Shown here: in pieces, positions 35,568-35,822 of the stretch
Layout: each line of letters starts with the position of its first letter
Position numbering within the stretch: position 1 is the first letter of the stretch
Assembly: GCA_031259845.1 (NCBI GenBank)
Contig: JAIRKZ010000040.1
Span: forward strand, 1 to 35,822
Direction of reading: 5' to 3'
From: Tannerellaceae bacterium
GTDB taxonomy: Bacteria; Bacteroidota; Bacteroidia; Bacteroidales; Tannerellaceae
DNA: 35,822 nt
Position numbers and translations under genes: made by a program
The notes under the pieces: model-generated
Databases searched by the model: none
Seen by the model: only the letters and a program-made list of their open reading frames with translations
What the model was told of the DNA's origin: nothing

Positions 35568-35822
35568 TTAAGTCAGTTTATTTTCGTAGCAGAAAGGCTT
35601 GTCTGTAATCCTGAAATTGTGCAGTGCAGCACATAGGGCAAAAACTCTTTCAACAAAAAGATTCTTCCTCAAGCGGCATTCGTCTTTGATCGTCCGGTAG
35701 CGTTTAATACTTCCGATGGCGTGTTCTACTCTAACCCTGAAAGAAGAAATAATCCGATTGTTTTGCTTTTGCCCGGCAGTCAACTCTTTTCCCCTGGGCT
35801 TTTTCTCCGGTTGAACAATCCT
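35568..35822 (-). mobile_element. IS5-type transposase, 3' end (partial)
   Basis: The minus-strand frame is open to the window end, so this is the C-terminal 84 residues of a larger transposase; the apparent start at 35783 is a TTG inside it. The sequence KELTAGQKQNNRIISSFRVRVEHAIGSIKRYRTIKD with ERVFALCAALHNFRI is the C-terminal DDE-type (IS4/IS5, DDE_Tnp_4) pattern; the VEHAIGSIKR stretch contains the catalytic Glu. The 5' part and left end lie beyond base 35822. Its 3' flank faces the small ORF and the lspA operon. Confidence 0.85.

Overview
The window looks like chromosomal DNA of a Bacteroidales bacterium; I cannot fix the family or genus. The basis is several matches to the Bacteroidetes promoter (TTG, about 19-20 bases, TAnnTTTG), weak or absent Shine-Dalgarno sequences, two ECF sigma/FecR pairs, an STN-type outer-membrane receptor, a large type IleS, and the gene order ileS - dksA-like - lspA - DUF4296 lipoprotein.

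Layout. 1-745: tail of an unrecognised gene and a PAPS-reductase-like gene cut off after about 78 codons, probably a remnant of a mobile or accessory region. 747-5045 (minus): a secreted protein, an ECF sigma factor, a FecR anti-sigma factor and an STN-domain protein that resembles the first secreted protein and has no beta-barrel. 5245-6007: a decayed hipA with a small repeat/hairpin insert. 6079-11571 (plus): a second sigma - FecR - STN/TonB-type receptor operon, followed by two lipoprotein genes that share a new-looking domain. A 38-bp composite motif lies with identical spacing in front of both the sigma gene and the first lipoprotein gene, so the lipoproteins are probably targets of that sigma factor.

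11717-17441: housekeeping operon of a Yip1-like membrane protein, SmpB, a nucleoside-recognition (gate) membrane protein and cobalamin-dependent methionine synthase MetH, which carries a low-complexity palindromic insert in a linker. 17491-17763: a 13-copy, 21-bp tandem repeat between the convergent metH and a GH9 glycosidase gene. 17804-20926 (minus): GH9 enzyme and a HAD phosphatase/phosphoglucomutase-like enzyme. 21087-23284: tightly overlapping three-gene cassette (small possible acetyltransferase, DUF3440 PP-loop/PAPS-reductase-like IbrA homologue, ParB-like IbrB homologue). 23400-27791: two tandem GH127 beta-L-arabinofuranosidase-like enzymes. 27895-29537: Dps and an MscS channel. 29696-35331: IleS, DksA-like protein, signal peptidase II, DUF4296 lipoprotein and a small conserved-looking protein. 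35568-35822: 3' end of an IS5-type transposase, minus strand, running off the window.

The parts most worth following are the sigma/FecR locus with its shared promoter and duplicated DGYP-domain lipoproteins, the barrel-less STN sensor locus, and the acetyltransferase-like/IbrA/IbrB cassette.
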